Shown here: positions 15,514 through 24,514 of the stretch, piece by piece
How the letters are laid out: every line of letters starts with the position of its first letter
Numbering within the stretch: the stretch's first letter is position 1
Assembly: GCA_020723805.1 (NCBI GenBank)
Contig: DYID01000003.1
Coordinates: 124,001-188,000, forward strand
Direction of reading: 5' to 3'
Source: Anaerolinea sp.
Lineage (GTDB): Bacteria > Chloroflexota > Anaerolineae > Anaerolineales > Villigracilaceae
Length of the DNA: 64,000 bases
Program-made: the position numbers and the translations under genes
Notes under the pieces: generated by a model
Seen by the model: the letters and a program-made list of their open reading frames with translations, nothing else
What the model was told of the DNA's origin: nothing
Databases searched by the model: none

Positions 15514-17937
15514 ATGAAATCTCAGGCAGAAATTGTCGTCATCGGCGGAGGGATTTACGGAGCGCAGGTTGCCTATCATCTGGCAAAGTATGGGCGCAAG
15601 GATGTGGTCATTCTCGAAAAAGGAGAAATCGCCAGCGGCGAATCGTCGCACGCGGCGGGACTGGTGACGCAGTTCGCCACGTCGCAGGCGATGCTCAAGT
15701 TCCGCATGTACAGCGTGGAGTTGTACAGCGAGTTGGGCTTGTTCAATCACGTCGGCAGTTTGCGCGTTGCGTCGAGCAGGGAACAACTCAAGGAGTTGGA
15801 GCGCAGCGTCAGCCGGGCAAAGGCGCTGGGGTTGGAGTGCGAGGTCATCGGTGCGGACGAAGCGTTGAGGATCATGCCGCAGATTTCGAGGGAGAATCTC
15901 TACGGGGCGATCTATCTGCCGCGCGACGGGCAGCTCGATCCGTACATCACCACGACCTCGATGGTGAAGTTTGCAAAAGAATTGGGCGTGACGGTCTACA
16001 CCAACACGCGCGTGACGGGGATCAAACTCTCGGCGAAGGGCGAGGTGCAGGGCGTTGTGACAGATAAAGGCGAGATTCGATGCGAGACCATCGTCAACGC
16101 GGCGGGGATGTGGGCGCCGCGCATCGCCGCGATGGCGGGTCTGCATGTCCCGACGACGCCGGTGGATCATCAGCACATTGCTTTGCGCGCCGTGCCGGGA
16201 CATGAATTTGCTCCCGATACGCCGTGTCTGCGCGACCCCGATAACCTGGTGTACATGCGGCAGGAACACGGCGGGCTGGTGATTGGCGGCTACGAACCGA
16301 ACCCGATTGCGCGCTGGATTGACGGCGCACCATGGGAGCATGGCGGACGGAGCCTGCCCGGCGATTTCGAGCAGTTCGAGATGCTGTTGGAGGGCGCGAT
16401 TCGACGCATTCCGTTTTTGGACAAGGCGGGCATCATCACGCTGGTGCGCCACCCCGGCGCATACACGCCCGACTGCCAGCCGCTGCTGGGACCGATGCCC
16501 GGCGCGCGCGGCTTTTGGATGATGGCGGGCATGTCGTTGAACGGCTACGGCGGCGCGGGCGGCATGGGCAAACTCATGGCGGAGTGGATCATCGAAGGCG
16601 AAGCGCCGATGGATGTGTACGCCTACCGCGCCACGCGCTTTGGCAATTACTACTCCGATTTCACCTACGCGGCGGAACGGACGCGCGAGTGCGTGAAGTA
16701 TTACTACCGCCTCAAGTTCCCTCATGACGAACACGAATGGGCAAGACCACATCGGGTCAGCCCGCTGCATTATCGTTTGCTGGAAAACGGAGCGGTCTTC
16801 GGCGAGAAGTTCGGCTGGGAGCGCGTCAACTACTTTGACCCCGGCAAGCCCTCGCGCCGCATGGGCGAAGACCAGCGCAACTGGGGCGGGTGGGTCAAGC
16901 CGCCGTTCTTCGAACGTTTGCGGCAGGAGCATACCGCCACGCGCGAACGGGTCTGCCTGTATGATTTGACTTCGTTTGGCAAAATCGAAGTGAAAGGCAA
17001 AGCCGCATTGCCCTTGCTGCAGCGACTGACCGACAGCAATATAGACCGCCCGGTCGGCAGCGCCATCTACACCCAGTTCCTGAACACGCGCGGCGGCATC
17101 GAATCGGACCTGACCGTCACGCGGCTGGGCGAAGATTACTTTTGGGTCATCACCGGTTCGGCGTTCATCGCCAACGACCTGGCGCGGATTCAAATGCACG
17201 CAGACGGCGACGTTTCGATTCGAGACATCACGCAGGAATATGCCTGTCTCGCGCTATGGGGACCAAGAGCCAGAGATGTGTTGCAAAAGGTGACCAGTTC
17301 CGATGTCTCGAATGAGGCGCATCCTTATTTGATGACGAAGCAGATTGACATCAACGGGGCGAAGGTTTACGCCCAGCGCGTCAGTTACGCGGGCGAACTG
17401 GGCTGGGAGTTGTACATCCCCAACAACCGCGCGGCGATGGTCTGGGATTTGCTCATCGAAGCGGGCAGGGAATTTGGCATGGAACTCGGCGGCTACAAGG
17501 TGCTCGACCCGCTGAGGCTGGAAAAAGGATACAAGTATTTCACCGCCGACATCACTCCCTCCGAAACGCCCTATGAAGCCGGGCTCGGCTTTTGCGTGGA
17601 CCTCGATAAAGGCGACTTCATCGGGCGCGAGGCGCTGCTCAAACAAAAGGCGGAGGGCATCAAGCGCAAACTCTGTACCCTCGTGTTGACCGATACGGAC
17701 GACTTCACCCAAATCTACGGCGGCGAAGCGGTGTATCATGAAGGCAAAGTCCTCACCCGCGTCCGCAGCGGCGGATACGGCTTCACGGTGAAGAAGAACA
17801 TCCTGTACGCGTACCTGCCCATCGAACTCGCCAAACAGGGCAGCCGCTTCATCATTGACCTGATTGAGGGTCGCCGCGAAGCGGAAGTGACCGCCCCGGT
17901 GCTGTATGACCCGAAAGGCGAGAGGTTACGCGGGTAA
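15514..17937 (+). CDS. FAD-dependent dimethylglycine/sarcosine dehydrogenase-like protein fused to GcvT, copy 2
   Basis: 807 residues. IVVIGGGIYGAQVAYHL (7-23) is the FAD-binding motif. SGESSHAAGLVTQ places His46 at the covalent-flavin position, though the Trp of the usual TWH motif is Ser here. The C-terminal half is a GcvT-like folate-binding domain (YAGELGWELYIP, LRLEKGYKYF). AAGGAGA before the ATG at 15514 fixes the start; a longer reading overlapping the kinase gene is rejected. It should demethylate an N-methylated amine with transfer of the C1 unit to tetrahydrofolate. Compared with the copy at 6139 the sequence is clearly diverged, suggesting a different substrate or step. Its TAA stop lies in a heptad repeat. 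Confidence 0.88.
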   Translation: MKSQAEIVVIGGGIYGAQVAYHLAKYGRKDVVILEKGEIASGESSHAAGLVTQFATSQAMLKFRMYSVELYSELGLFNHVGSLRVASSREQLKELERSVSRAKALGLECEVIGADEALRIMPQISRENLYGAIYLPRDGQLDPYITTTSMVKFAKELGVTVYTNTRVTGIKLSAKGEVQGVVTDKGEIRCETIVNAAGMWAPRIAAMAGLHVPTTPVDHQHIALRAVPGHEFAPDTPCLRDPDNLVYMRQEHGGLVIGGYEPNPIARWIDGAPWEHGGRSLPGDFEQFEMLLEGAIRRIPFLDKAGIITLVRHPGAYTPDCQPLLGPMPGARGFWMMAGMSLNGYGGAGGMGKLMAEWIIEGEAPMDVYAYRATRFGNYYSDFTYAAERTRECVKYYYRLKFPHDEHEWARPHRVSPLHYRLLENGAVFGEKFGWERVNYFDPGKPSRRMGEDQRNWGGWVKPPFFERLRQEHTATRERVCLYDLTSFGKIEVKGKAALPLLQRLTDSNIDRPVGSAIYTQFLNTRGGIESDLTVTRLGEDYFWVITGSAFIANDLARIQMHADGDVSIRDITQEYACLALWGPRARDVLQKVTSSDVSNEAHPYLMTKQIDINGAKVYAQRVSYAGELGWELYIPNNRAAMVWDLLIEAGREFGMELGGYKVLDPLRLEKGYKYFTADITPSETPYEAGLGFCVDLDKGDFIGREALLKQKAEGIKRKLCTLVLTDTDDFTQIYGGEAVYHEGKVLTRVRSGGYGFTVKKNILYAYLPIELAKQGSRFIIDLIEGRREAEVTAPVLYDPKGERLRG

Positions 17938-17984
17938 TTACCAATTACCAATTACCAACTATCAGACTATCAGACCATCAGACT
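17935..17984. repeat. Heptad/octamer repeat after the dehydrogenase
   Basis: TAATTACCAATTACC heptads (three units) pass into ACTATCAG-type octamers. The first bases form the TAA stop of the dehydrogenase gene, and the repeat ends at the next start codon. Confidence 0.85.
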
Positions 17985-17985
17985 C

Positions 17986-19044
17986 ATGACTCCCTCCTAC
18001 GTTGGCTTCGGCATGTTAACTCCTGTGACCATTATGACTGTGGAGCGTTTCCCGCGTCACAACACGGGGGCGATGGTCAAGGAAATCAAGGAATTCGTCT
18101 TCGACGATGCCGCCATCATCGCGTGCTGTCTCCGTCAGTGGGGCGTGGAGACGGGGATGATCGGCACGGCGCTCGGCAACGATATGCGCGGTCACCGCCT
18201 CGCCCTCGAACTCAAACAGCGCGGCGTGCAGTGCGACGTGCGTTTTACAAATGCCTACGAGACTCCGCTCGAAGTGGACATCTCCGACCGCCGCGGCGCG
18301 CGCACCTACTTCTGGCAGCGCACCGCTCAAATGCTGGATACGCTCGACACGGCGGATCTGTCCATGATCGAGGGCGCGCGTCTGCTTTACGTGGACTGGT
18401 ACGACGGCGAGGAACACATCACACGCGCCATGAAAGAAGCGAACCGTCTGGGCGTTCCCGTGTTTCTCAATATCGAACACGGTCACAAGGATATTCAACT
18501 GCTCAAGCGGTACGCAAAGTACACCACCATCTGTCAGGCTGTGACCGACGCGGCGCAACTCGGTCAAAACCGTGCATTGATGGGTACGGCGCGCAAACTG
18601 CTCAACGCGGGCATCGAAATCGCGGTGGTGACGATGGCAAAGGAAGGCTGTCTCGTGGCGCGCGGAGACCAGGCTATCCGCGTCTTCGCGCCAAAGGTGC
18701 GGGCGGTGGATGCCTGCGGCGCGGGCGCGACCTTCTCTTCGGGCTTCGCCTACGGCTTTCTGCAAGGCTGGGACTTGGAACATTCCGCCCGTTTCGCCAC
18801 CGCCGCCGCGTCGCTCAAGGTCACGCGCGCGGGCTTGGACATGTTTCCGCTGGAAGAGATCGAGGCGCTGGCGGCAAAGCTGCGCGTCGAGTATCTCGCT
18901 TTCCGCGACAATCAGTTTGTCAAGATCGGTAAAATACTGGCATTACAGCAGAAGAATTTGGAACGCAAGACGCGCCATCTTGCGCGAAAGATTGCAGAGG
19001 CGCCGTTGATACCCAAGAAGAAACCGCAGGAGAAGAAAAAGTGA
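17986..19044 (+). CDS. PfkB-family carbohydrate kinase-like protein lacking the catalytic base
   Basis: 352 residues with the ribokinase/PfkB fold: YVGFGMLTPVTIMTVERFP at the N-terminus, TALGNDMRGHRLALEL, and the C-terminal signature VDACGAGATFSSGFAYG at about 241-257. In active PfkB kinases this signature reads DTxGAGD, and the last Asp is the catalytic base; here that position is Ala248. The protein may therefore be inactive as a kinase or use another residue. The start at 17986 keeps the conserved YVGFG strand but has no clear Shine-Dalgarno. The C-terminal 30 residues are lysine-rich. Its TGA stop is part of a TGATTGG heptad. It lies in the dehydrogenase operon. Confidence 0.8.
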   Translation: MTPSYVGFGMLTPVTIMTVERFPRHNTGAMVKEIKEFVFDDAAIIACCLRQWGVETGMIGTALGNDMRGHRLALELKQRGVQCDVRFTNAYETPLEVDISDRRGARTYFWQRTAQMLDTLDTADLSMIEGARLLYVDWYDGEEHITRAMKEANRLGVPVFLNIEHGHKDIQLLKRYAKYTTICQAVTDAAQLGQNRALMGTARKLLNAGIEIAVVTMAKEGCLVARGDQAIRVFAPKVRAVDACGAGATFSSGFAYGFLQGWDLEHSARFATAAASLKVTRAGLDMFPLEEIEALAAKLRVEYLAFRDNQFVKIGKILALQQKNLERKTRHLARKIAEAPLIPKKKPQEKKK

Positions 19045-19074
19045 TTGGTAATTTTGCTTCGTCGTTGCCAGTTT

Positions 19075-19140
19075 GCAGTACCGCAACATTCATGTTGCCC
19101 AGCCTGAGCAAGATAAATCTTGCGGTACTGCGTAAGGTGA
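19075..19140. repeat. TTACGC-family hairpin element, copy 2
   Basis: Outer stem GCAGTACCGCAA (19075-19086) / TTGCGGTACTGC (19120-19131). Inner hairpins are CAACATTCATGTTG and CAAGATAAATCTTG. In other copies the same hairpins carry CG pairs where this one has A-T pairs. Degenerate ATCCGTGAAATCCGTG repeats follow to about 19178. Confidence 0.8.
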
Positions 19141-19213
19141 GTGAGAAAAAATCCGTGAAATCCGTGTAATCCGTGTCTAAAAATTTACTGTTGTCGAAAA
19201 AGGAAAACCCAAA

Positions 19214-20650
19214 ATGACCTTTGCAACTCTTCTCACGCAGGAACAGGTCGAACGAATTCATGAAGCGTCGCTGGAAATTTTAGAGGAGGTGGGGCTGAAG
19301 GTGCGCTTTGCCCCCGCCCGCGAGCTTTTCAAACAGCACGGTTGTATTGTCGAAGAGGAGCGCGTCAAATTTCCGCGCGCGGTGGTGGAGAAGTACCGCA
19401 AAATGTATCCCCCCTCCTTCACCTTTTACGCGCGCGATCCGAAATTCGACAAGACCATTCCGCAGGATAGCCCGGTCATCGTCACGGCGAGTTCGGCGCC
19501 GGATATCATAGACCCGCTCACAGGTCAGGAAAGACGCGCCACCTCATCCGACATCGCGCAGATCGCGCACCTCGTCAACGAACTGCCGGGCTACGATATC
19601 TTCTCCATCTCCACGCTGGCAGACGACGCCCCGCCGGATCAATTCACAATCTCGAGGCTGTTCCCTGCCCTCAAGTATTGTCTCAAACCGATCCGCGTCA
19701 CCACCACCAACATGAAAGACACGCAGAGCGTGATGGAGATGGTGTACACGGTGGCAGGCGGAGAGGCGGCGTACAAGGAACATCCCTTCCTGACGCATCA
19801 CTACTGCCCGGTGGTTTCGCCGCTGACGATGGATCACCTTTCGACCGAGAACGTGATGTTCTTTGCGCGCGAGGGACTGCCCGTTTACCCGACCATCGTG
19901 CCGAACGCCGGGCTCACCTCGCCCATGTCGCTGGCGGGGACGATTGCGCAAGGCAACGCGGAATTTCTCGCCGCGGCAACGTTAATGCAAATGTGCCGCG
20001 AAGGCACGCCCCTCATCTACGCCACGCTCGGCACCGTTGCCGACATGCGCACGGGGGCATACGCTTCGGGCGGCATCGAGTGCGGAATGCTGCACATGGC
20101 ATACGCCCAGATGGCGCACTTCTACAATGTCCCCTGCGGAGGGTACATCGGCTTGACCAACTCCAAACTCAACGACGCGCAGGCGGGGTATGAGACCGGC
20201 ATGTCTGCCGTCGCCGGTTTGCTGGCAGGCATGGATATGTTCAACATCGGCGGTTTGATTGACGCGCTCAAAACGTTCGATTTTGCCAAAGCCGTGATTG
20301 ACGACGAAATCGCGTTGATGATGAAGCGCCTCAAACGGGGCGTGAATTTCAGCGACGATGAACTGGCAGTGCCGCTGATCAAGGAAATCGGTCCGGGCGG
20401 TTCGTTCATCGTCCATCCGCACACGGTCAAGCGCATGAAGACCGAAGCAATCCTGACCAAACTGGCAGACCGCGATGCGCGTACCATCTGGGAGAAGAAA
20501 GGGGCGCCCGACATTCATGCGCGCGCCATGAACCGCGTGCGCGACATCATGAAACAGCACACCGAAACGCTGATTCCGGCAGAAGTCGAAGAAAAACTGC
20601 GCGCCCGCTTCCCCGGTCTGGTGAGCGGCGCACTGGAACCCATCTCATAG
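19214..20650 (+). CDS. MttB-family (non-pyrrolysine) methyltransferase
   Basis: 478-residue member of the trimethylamine methyltransferase superfamily (COG5598). Characterised non-pyrrolysine homologues demethylate glycine betaine, proline betaine or carnitine-type quaternary amines onto a corrinoid protein. The reading frame contains no in-frame amber codon, so it is not a pyrrolysine enzyme. Conserved segments include LTQEQVERIHEASLEILEE near the N-terminus, GLTSPMSLAGTIAQGN and CGGYIGLTNSKLNDAQ. No corrinoid protein or reductive activator gene is in the window. It closes the plus-strand amine operon, fitting a first demethylation of a quaternary amine before the flavin dehydrogenases. Confidence 0.85.
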   Translation: MTFATLLTQEQVERIHEASLEILEEVGLKVRFAPARELFKQHGCIVEEERVKFPRAVVEKYRKMYPPSFTFYARDPKFDKTIPQDSPVIVTASSAPDIIDPLTGQERRATSSDIAQIAHLVNELPGYDIFSISTLADDAPPDQFTISRLFPALKYCLKPIRVTTTNMKDTQSVMEMVYTVAGGEAAYKEHPFLTHHYCPVVSPLTMDHLSTENVMFFAREGLPVYPTIVPNAGLTSPMSLAGTIAQGNAEFLAAATLMQMCREGTPLIYATLGTVADMRTGAYASGGIECGMLHMAYAQMAHFYNVPCGGYIGLTNSKLNDAQAGYETGMSAVAGLLAGMDMFNIGGLIDALKTFDFAKAVIDDEIALMMKRLKRGVNFSDDELAVPLIKEIGPGGSFIVHPHTVKRMKTEAILTKLADRDARTIWEKKGAPDIHARAMNRVRDIMKQHTETLIPAEVEEKLRARFPGLVSGALEPIS

Positions 20651-20662
20651 AAAGAAGTTTCC

Positions 20663-21283
20663 ATGTTTCGTATTTTTAGACGCAAGGAAGATAAATTCCA
20701 AAAACTTATCGAACAGCAGGCTGCCCTCGCCTTCGAGGGTTTGAAACTGCTCGTCAAATATCTGGAGACGACCGATTCCGATATTGCCGAGGAACTTGCC
20801 TTCAAGGAAAAAGAAGCGGATGAGGTGCGGCGCATCCTGATTGACGAATTGAACCGCACCTTCATCACCCCCTTCGACCGCGAAGACATCTTCGCCCTTT
20901 CGCGCTCGATTGACGACGTGATAGATTACGCCGACACGACTGTGATGGAAATGGTGATCCTCAAGGTCAAGCCCACCGTCTACATGCAGCGCATCGCGTC
21001 GCTGCTGCGGGATGCCGCCTATGAAATCTGGCAGGGCGTGCTGCGCCTGCCCCGCCACCCAAACGTCGCCATTGACCACGCCCAGCGCGCCAAGGCGCTC
21101 GAAAACCGCGTGGAGGCGGTCTACCGCGAAGCCGTGGCAGACCTGTTCAGCGGACCCGAAGATCTTCACCATGTCGTCGAGATGCTGAAGATGCGCGAAG
21201 TGTACCGCCACCTCTCCAACGCCGCCGACCGCGGCGACGAAGCCGCGAATACCATTGCTGATATTGTGGTCAAGAAAGCTTAA
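20663..21283 (+). CDS. DUF47 (PhoU-like) phosphate transport regulator
   Basis: 206 residues, almost wholly helical, with the DUF47/TIGR00153 features FRIFRRKEDKFQKLIEQQA at the start and FITPFDREDIFALSRSIDDV in the middle, both related to PhoU metal-binding helices. These proteins accompany low-affinity phosphate transporters and are thought to gate or regulate them. The stop codon TAA is one base before the likely start of the PiT gene, so translation is probably coupled. The gene begins 12 bases after the MttB gene and may be transcribed with it. Confidence 0.92.
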   Translation: MFRIFRRKEDKFQKLIEQQAALAFEGLKLLVKYLETTDSDIAEELAFKEKEADEVRRILIDELNRTFITPFDREDIFALSRSIDDVIDYADTTVMEMVILKVKPTVYMQRIASLLRDAAYEIWQGVLRLPRHPNVAIDHAQRAKALENRVEAVYREAVADLFSGPEDLHHVVEMLKMREVYRHLSNAADRGDEAANTIADIVVKKA

Positions 21284-21284
21284 C

Positions 21285-22268
21285 TTGTTGATAACACTTT
21301 CTGCCCTCCACTTTGTTATCATCCTGGCGCTGGTGTTCGAGTTTACCAACGGCATGCGCGATGCCAGCAACATCGTCGCCACCATGATTTCCTCGCGCGC
21401 CTTCCGCCCGCAGACCGCACTGACGATAACCGCCCTGGCTGAATTTGCCGGTCCGTTCCTTTTCGGGGTGACGGTGGCAAAGACCGTCGGTAATGACATT
21501 GTCGCAGCGGATGTACTCACGCTGCAGGCGCTGACCGCCGGGCTGGGAGGCGCCATCCTGTGGAACTTGCTCACCTGGTTCTTTGGCATTCCCAGCAGTT
21601 CCTCTCACGCCCTGATTGGCGGTTTGATTGGCGCCGCGCTCATGTCCTCCGGGCTGACCGCCGTCAAGCCTGCCGGTCTCTACAAAGTGCTGTTGGCGTT
21701 GTTCATCTCACCCATCGTTGGCTTTCTGGCAGGATTTTTGATCTTCCGCATCATTTACCTTCTGGCTCACAATGCCAGCCCGCGCATCAATGAATTTTTC
21801 AAGCGCAGCCAGTTGCTTACGGCAATCGCCTTGGCGTTCAGCCATGGGACGAACGATGCCCAAAAAACCATCGGCATCATCACGCTGAGCCTGATTATCG
21901 GCGGTCAATTGAAAGATTTTTCCGTGCCGTTTTGGGTGATTCTGCTGAGCGCGTCGGTCATGGCGCTGGGAACTTCGCTGGGCGGCTGGCGGCTCATCCG
22001 CACCCTGGGCGGCAAGTTCTACAAGATTCGCCCCGTGCATAGTTTTGCCACCCAATTGACCGCCGGGCTCGTCATCCTCTCCGCTTCCGCGGCGGGACTG
22101 CCGGTCAGCACCTCGCAGGTGGTGAGTTCCTCTATCATCGGCGTGGGAGCGTCCGAACGGTTCGGCAAGGTGCGCTGGGGCGTCGCGGCGGATATTCTTA
22201 CCGCCTGGTTGATTACCATTCCCGCCGCGGGAGCGCTTTCCGCCGGCATCTTCTGGTGGCTGAAATAG
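21285..22268 (+). CDS. pit: PiT-family inorganic phosphate transporter
   Basis: About 327-residue sodium- or proton-coupled phosphate permease. The two duplicated PiT signatures are present: FEFTNGMRDASNIVATMIS near the N-terminus and ALAFSHGTNDAQKTIGIITL in the second half. About ten hydrophobic helices. The only starts available are TTG codons. TTG at 21285 is preferred because the upstream TTG at 21255 would overlap the DUF47 gene by 29 bases and add a hydrophilic stretch. Forms an uptake unit with DUF47. Followed by a promoter for the next operon. Confidence 0.9.
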   Translation: MLITLSALHFVIILALVFEFTNGMRDASNIVATMISSRAFRPQTALTITALAEFAGPFLFGVTVAKTVGNDIVAADVLTLQALTAGLGGAILWNLLTWFFGIPSSSSHALIGGLIGAALMSSGLTAVKPAGLYKVLLALFISPIVGFLAGFLIFRIIYLLAHNASPRINEFFKRSQLLTAIALAFSHGTNDAQKTIGIITLSLIIGGQLKDFSVPFWVILLSASVMALGTSLGGWRLIRTLGGKFYKIRPVHSFATQLTAGLVILSASAAGLPVSTSQVVSSSIIGVGASERFGKVRWGVAADILTAWLITIPAAGALSAGIFWWLK

Positions 22269-22316
22269 GCGGTTTTCCTGTGTGGACAACAGGGTTTGAA
22301 TGAGTTCCAGCAAAGT

Positions 22317-22345
22317 TTGACCGTCCCTGTTGATAATGCTACAAT
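22317..22345 (+). promoter_or_regulatory. Promoter of the ABC importer operon
   Basis: -35 TTGACC (22317-22322), 17-bp spacer, -10 TACAAT (22340-22345), about 90 bases before the binding-protein start. Confidence 0.7.
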
Positions 22346-22436
22346 GTTCGTCAATTAAGATTGGAGGTGCAAGGGAACAGACCACAACGTATTGCTTCGT
22401 TCGCTCGATCATTCCAAAACCAAAAGGAGATAGAGA

Positions 22437-23600
22437 ATGCGTACGAAAAAGTTTGTGTATCACCTGATTGCCCTGTTCACGGTTGCCGCCACGCTGCTCA
22501 CCGCCTGCGGCGGCGGAGGCGGAGGCGCCAACACCAATTTTGACTGGAGTACCGCCAAATCCGCGACGGATGGCGGCGGCATGGATGCGTTGATCGCTGC
22601 GGCAAAAGCCGAAGGTACGCTCACTACCATCGCCCTCCCGCACGATTGGTGCAACTATGGGGAAGCCATCGAAACGTTCAAAACCAAGTATGGTCTTCAA
22701 GTCAACGAATTGAATCCGGATGCCGGCTCCGGCGATGAAATCGAGGCGGTAAAAGCCAACAAGGAGAACAAAGGTCCGAACGCGCCGGATGTGATTGATG
22801 TCGGCTTTGGTTTCGGTCCGCAGTTGGTGGAGGAAGGCATCACATTCCCCTACAAAGTTTCCACTTGGGATACCATCCCTGCTGACGTAAAGCACCCCGA
22901 GGGCTACTGGTTTGGCGATTACTATGGCGTGCTGGGCTTCGAAGTTGCCACCGATTTCGTCGAGAACGTGCCGCAAACTTGGGCAGACCTGCTCAAGCCG
23001 GAATACAAAGGCAAAGTCGCTCTGGCAGGCGACCCGCGCACTTCGAACCAGGCGATTCAGGCAGTGAACGCCGCCGCTCTGGCGAACGGTGGTTCCTTTG
23101 AAGATCCCACCCCCGGTTTGGAGTTCTTCAAGAAACTGAACGAGGCAGGTAACTTCGTGCCGGTCATCGCCAAGGCTGCCACCATCGCTTCCGGCGAGAC
23201 TCCCATCGTCATCCGCTGGGACTACCTTGCCCTGACCGACCGCGATACCTTCGCTGGTAACCCCAACATCGAATTTGTCATCCCTTCGGACGGCACCCCG
23301 GTCGCCGGTGTGTACCTGCAGGGCATCAGTGCCTATGCGCCGCAGCCTGCCGCTGCCCGCCTGTGGCAGGAATTCCTGTATTCGGATGAAGGTCAGTTGC
23401 TCTGGCTGAAGGGTTACTGCCACCCCATCCGCTACAATGACTTGGTGGCGCGCAACGTCATCCCCGCCGACATGGCTGCCAAACTGCCGCCGGCGGAAGC
23501 GTATGCGAAAGCCGTCTTCCCCACCCTTGACCAGCTTTCCACTTCCAAGACCATCATCACTGAAAACTGGGACTCAGTTGTAGGCGCAGATGTCAAATAA
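22437..23600 (+). CDS. ABC importer solute-binding lipoprotein
   Basis: 387-residue precursor with a lipoprotein signal peptide (FVYHLIALFTVAATLLTAC; lipid-anchored Cys24) followed by a glycine-rich linker. The mature protein is a type 2 periplasmic-binding fold of the ferric-iron/2-aminoethylphosphonate/spermidine class: ALIAAAKAEGTLTTIALP at the start and DLLKPEYKGKVALAGDP in the middle. AAAGGAG precedes the ATG. It captures the solute outside the membrane and delivers it to the two permeases encoded next. Two permeases plus one ATPase match the iron/thiamine/polyamine subclass. Ligand uncertain: iron would usually require tyrosines not evident here. Confidence 0.85.
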   Translation: MRTKKFVYHLIALFTVAATLLTACGGGGGGANTNFDWSTAKSATDGGGMDALIAAAKAEGTLTTIALPHDWCNYGEAIETFKTKYGLQVNELNPDAGSGDEIEAVKANKENKGPNAPDVIDVGFGFGPQLVEEGITFPYKVSTWDTIPADVKHPEGYWFGDYYGVLGFEVATDFVENVPQTWADLLKPEYKGKVALAGDPRTSNQAIQAVNAAALANGGSFEDPTPGLEFFKKLNEAGNFVPVIAKAATIASGETPIVIRWDYLALTDRDTFAGNPNIEFVIPSDGTPVAGVYLQGISAYAPQPAAARLWQEFLYSDEGQLLWLKGYCHPIRYNDLVARNVIPADMAAKLPPAEAYAKAVFPTLDQLSTSKTIITENWDSVVGADVK

Positions 23601-24504
23601 CGCACGTGTAGTGGCTTCGGGCGGGAACCGCCCGAAGCCACCTTCCATTCGCAAGTCTCCGCCCTCCTTTGCCTGGCTGGGCGTGTTGCCTTTTCTGGTG
23701 TTCGTTGTTTTGTTCCTGTTTCTGCCCTCCCTCTCCCTGTTTGTGGGTGGATTTCAGGATGCAAAAGGCAACTTCACCTTGGAAAACATTCGCGGGCTGT
23801 TCACGCCATTCATCCTGAACGCCTATTGGGTGACCATCAAAATCAGTTTTACTACAGCGGTGATGGGCGGCATTGTGGGCTTCTTCCTGGCGTATGCCCT
23901 GGTGGCGGGAGGCGTGCCCAACTGGGTGCGCTCATCATTGATGACCTTCTGCGGCGTCGCGTCGAACTTTGCCGGCGTGCCGCTGGCGCAAGCCTTCATC
24001 TTTACTCTCGGGCGGGTGGGACTGCTCACCGTTTTCCTGAAGGAAGCCCTAAACATTGACCTCTACGGGCAGGGTTTCAACCTGTACAGTTTTTGGGGCT
24101 TGAGCGTGACCTACCTTTACTTCCAACTGCCGCTGATGGTGCTGATCATCACCCCGCCAATCGAGGGTCTGCGGCGGGAATGGCGCGAAGCGGCGGAAAA
24201 CCTGGGCGCCACCCCCTCGCAATATTGGTGGCACATTGGCATCCCCGTTTTGATGCCTTCCCTTCTCGGTTCGATGATTCTGTTGTTTGGCAACGCCTTC
24301 GGCGCGTATGCCACGGCGCTCTCGCTGACCGGCGGCTTGATCAACCTCGTCACCATTCTCATCGGTTCGCAAATCAAGGGGGATGTGCTGCACAACCCCA
24401 ACCTTGGCTATGCACTGGCTTTTGGCATGGTGGTGGTGATGGCGGTGATCATGTCCATCTATTATGCGCTCCGCCGCCGCAGTGAATACTGGCTGAAACA
24501 ATAA
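23590..24504 (+). CDS. ABC importer permease 1
   Basis: 304 residues, six or so membrane helices of the MetI-like fold. The cytoplasmic EAA loop REWREAAENLGATPSQYWWHIGIP around residues 195-218 contacts the ATPase. The start overlaps the end of the binding-protein gene by 11 bases, implying translational coupling. The proline-rich N-terminal 30 residues are cytoplasmic. It pairs with the permease at 24515. Confidence 0.9.
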   Translation: MSNNARVVASGGNRPKPPSIRKSPPSFAWLGVLPFLVFVVLFLFLPSLSLFVGGFQDAKGNFTLENIRGLFTPFILNAYWVTIKISFTTAVMGGIVGFFLAYALVAGGVPNWVRSSLMTFCGVASNFAGVPLAQAFIFTLGRVGLLTVFLKEALNIDLYGQGFNLYSFWGLSVTYLYFQLPLMVLIITPPIEGLRREWREAAENLGATPSQYWWHIGIPVLMPSLLGSMILLFGNAFGAYATALSLTGGLINLVTILIGSQIKGDVLHNPNLGYALAFGMVVVMAVIMSIYYALRRRSEYWLKQ

Positions 24505-24514
24505 GGATGGCGCG

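Noticed and set aside
15337-17199. 620-codon minus-strand open frame opposite the second dehydrogenase
   Set aside because: It is a shadow of the GC-rich coding strand: composition is Arg/His/Ala-rich, no family motif, and the plus-strand frame has full FAD and GcvT motifs.
19214-20650. Pyrrolysine-containing trimethylamine methyltransferase
   Set aside because: No in-frame TAG occurs; the gene reads through to a normal stop, so it belongs to the non-pyrrolysine group.
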